A model generated the notes under the pieces. It had not been told where the DNA came from, ran no database searches, and saw nothing but the letters and a program-made list of their open reading frames with translations. From Allobosea sp. BK604 (GTDB lineage: Bacteria > Pseudomonadota > Alphaproteobacteria > Rhizobiales > Beijerinckiaceae): a stretch of 64,000 bases of DNA. Of this stretch, positions 63,087 to 64,000 are shown piece after piece; positions within the stretch are counted from its first letter, which is position 1, and the number at the start of each line of letters is the position of its first letter. Location: the NCBI RefSeq assembly GCF_004341515.1, contig NZ_SLZF01000001.1, forward strand, positions 744,001 through 808,000. Reading direction: 5' to 3'. The position numbers and the translations under genes were made by a program.

Positions 63087-64000
63087 TCAGGCCTGGTTGA
63101 TCTCGAACAATCCGGCGCAGCCCATGCCGCCCGCGACGCACATGGTCACGACCGCGTAGCGCGCCTTGCGGCGGCGGCCTTCGAGCAGGGCATGGCCGAC
63201 AAGCCGCGCCCCGCTCATGCCGAACGGATGGCCGATCGCGATCGCCCCGCCATTGACGTTGACCTTCTCCGGATCGATGCCAAGCGTGTCCCGGCAATAG
63301 ATCGATTGCGAGGCGAAGGCCTCGTTCAGCTCCCAGAGGTCGATATCGCCGACCGTGAGCCCGTTGCGCTCGAGCAGCCGCGGCACGGCGAAGACCGGGC
63401 CGATGCCCATCTCGTCCGGCTCGCAGCCGGCCGCCGCGAAGCCGCGGAAGGCGCCAAGCGGCGAGAGCCCGCGCCTGGCGGCCTCGTCGGCCGACATAAC
63501 CACGCAGGCCGAGGCGCCGTCCGAGAGCTGGCTGGCATTGCCGGCGGTGATGAACTTGTCCTCGCCGCGCACCGGCTTGAGCTTGAGCAGCGCCTCCAGT
63601 GTGGTGTCGGGCCGGTTACCCTCGTCCTTGGCGAGCGTGACCTCTTCCTGGCGCGTCTCGCCGGTCGCCTTGTCGGTCACCGACATGACCGAACTCATCG
63701 GCACGATTTCCTCGTCGAACAGCTGGCGCTGCTGCGCCGATGCGGTGCGGCGCTGGCTCTCCAGCGAGAACTGGTCCTGCGCCTCGCGCGAGATGCCGTA
63801 GCGCTCGGCGACATTGTCCGCCGTCTCGATCATCGTCGTGTAGATCGACGGCTTGTGTTTCATCAGCCAGTTGTTCTGCGTGAGGTCGCGCCGCACCACC
63901 GGCTGCACCAGGCTGATCGACTCGACGCCGCCGCCGACCGCGACCGGCACGCCGTCCATCACCACCCGCCGAGCCGCATGCGCGATCGCCTCCAGGCCCG
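63087..64000 (-). CDS. Acetyl-CoA acyltransferase (FadA-type thiolase), 3' part
   Basis: The frame is open to the right-hand end, so the N-terminus and the acylated cysteine lie beyond the window; [20 protein letters not shown] is the last part read. The visible part has [10 protein letters not shown], the [11 protein letters not shown] motif, [20 protein letters not shown] with the catalytic histidine and [14 protein letters not shown] with the second catalytic cysteine. About 300 of the usual 395 residues are present. It probably acts in fatty acid beta-oxidation; a FadB-type gene would be expected nearby but is not in the window. Confidence 0.9.
   Translation of the reverse strand, partial: GLEAIAHAARRVVMDGVPVAVGGGVESISLVQPVVRRDLTQNNWLMKHKPSIYTTMIETADNVAERYGISREAQDQFSLESQRRTASAQQRQLFDEEIVPMSSVMSVTDKATGETRQEEVTLAKDEGNRPDTTLEALLKLKPVRGEDKFITAGNASQLSDGASACVVMSADEAARRGLSPLGAFRGFAAAGCEPDEMGIGPVFAVPRLLERNGLTVGDIDLWELNEAFASQSIYCRDTLGIDPEKVNVNGGAIAIGHPFGMSGARLVGHALLEGRRRKARYAVVTMCVAGGMGCAGLFEINQA

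Overview
The window is high-GC, gene-dense chromosomal DNA from an alphaproteobacterium. The family content points to the Hyphomicrobiales (Rhizobiales): a DUF1178 protein after a Nit-type amidase, ethylmalonyl-CoA mutase, a PutA without DNA-binding domain next to an Lrp-type PutR, class I lysyl-tRNA synthetase, the F1-only ATP synthase operon order H-A-G-D-C, a tartrate dehydratase very like the Bradyrhizobium enzyme, and DUF1236. A Bosea-like genus is my best guess, but this is inference. I saw no rRNA, tRNA, CRISPR array, phage or complete transposase gene. Two genes run off the ends: a ComF-type phosphoribosyltransferase on the left and a FadA-type thiolase on the right.

Layout. 0-2.3 kb: comF, grxC, Nit amidase, DUF1178. 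2.4-6.2 kb: a MarR regulator, an MFS carrier, a TIGR03364 flavin oxidoreductase and phosphonoacetaldehyde hydrolase, a likely phosphonate catabolic unit with the same 19-base operator-like sequence in two promoters. 6.2-10 kb: repeats, an RraA-like aldolase, an aminotransferase and D-tartrate dehydratase. 10.3-15.2 kb: ethylmalonyl-CoA mutase, an ArsR/SRPBCC pair behind a 44-base perfect palindrome, CsbD, DnaJ-like, BolA. 15-25 kb: MFS carrier, SCP-x type thiolase, two EamA carriers, a D,D-carboxypeptidase, a CobW GTPase, a BioF2-like acyltransferase and an acyl-CoA ligase. 25-31 kb: an orphan NMT1-type binding protein, putR/putA and an unknown protein. 31-40.5 kb: atpHAGDC, priA, xerC, DUF4337.

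40.6-50.5 kb: a minus-strand run of GntR, peptide-type ABC binding protein, two permeases, amidase and SDR, divergent from uxaC-uxuB (hexuronate catabolism). 50.6-55.6 kb: a second orphan binding protein, an OxlT-like carrier, two broken genes (a VOC gene with a nonsense codon, a frameshifted DUF1236 gene), a small cysteine-containing protein and a LivK-type binding protein. 55.6-59 kb: a diaminopropionate ammonia-lyase-like gene, GST and M20 amidohydrolase in an operon divergent from an AsnC-type regulator. 59-64 kb: lysS (class I), nitroreductase, DUF808, fadA end.

The most distinctive feature is the density of short dispersed repeats. Four families (called A-D here) have about fifteen copies, including copies inside the ATP synthase operon. 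One family-A copy is interrupted by a family-D element flanked by CTAG. A family-C element supplies the start of one reading frame and a family-D end supplies the stop codon of another. No clearly novel multi-gene defence or mobile system is visible. The best candidates for new biology are the phosphonate unit, the large ArsR palindrome and the behaviour of the repeats.
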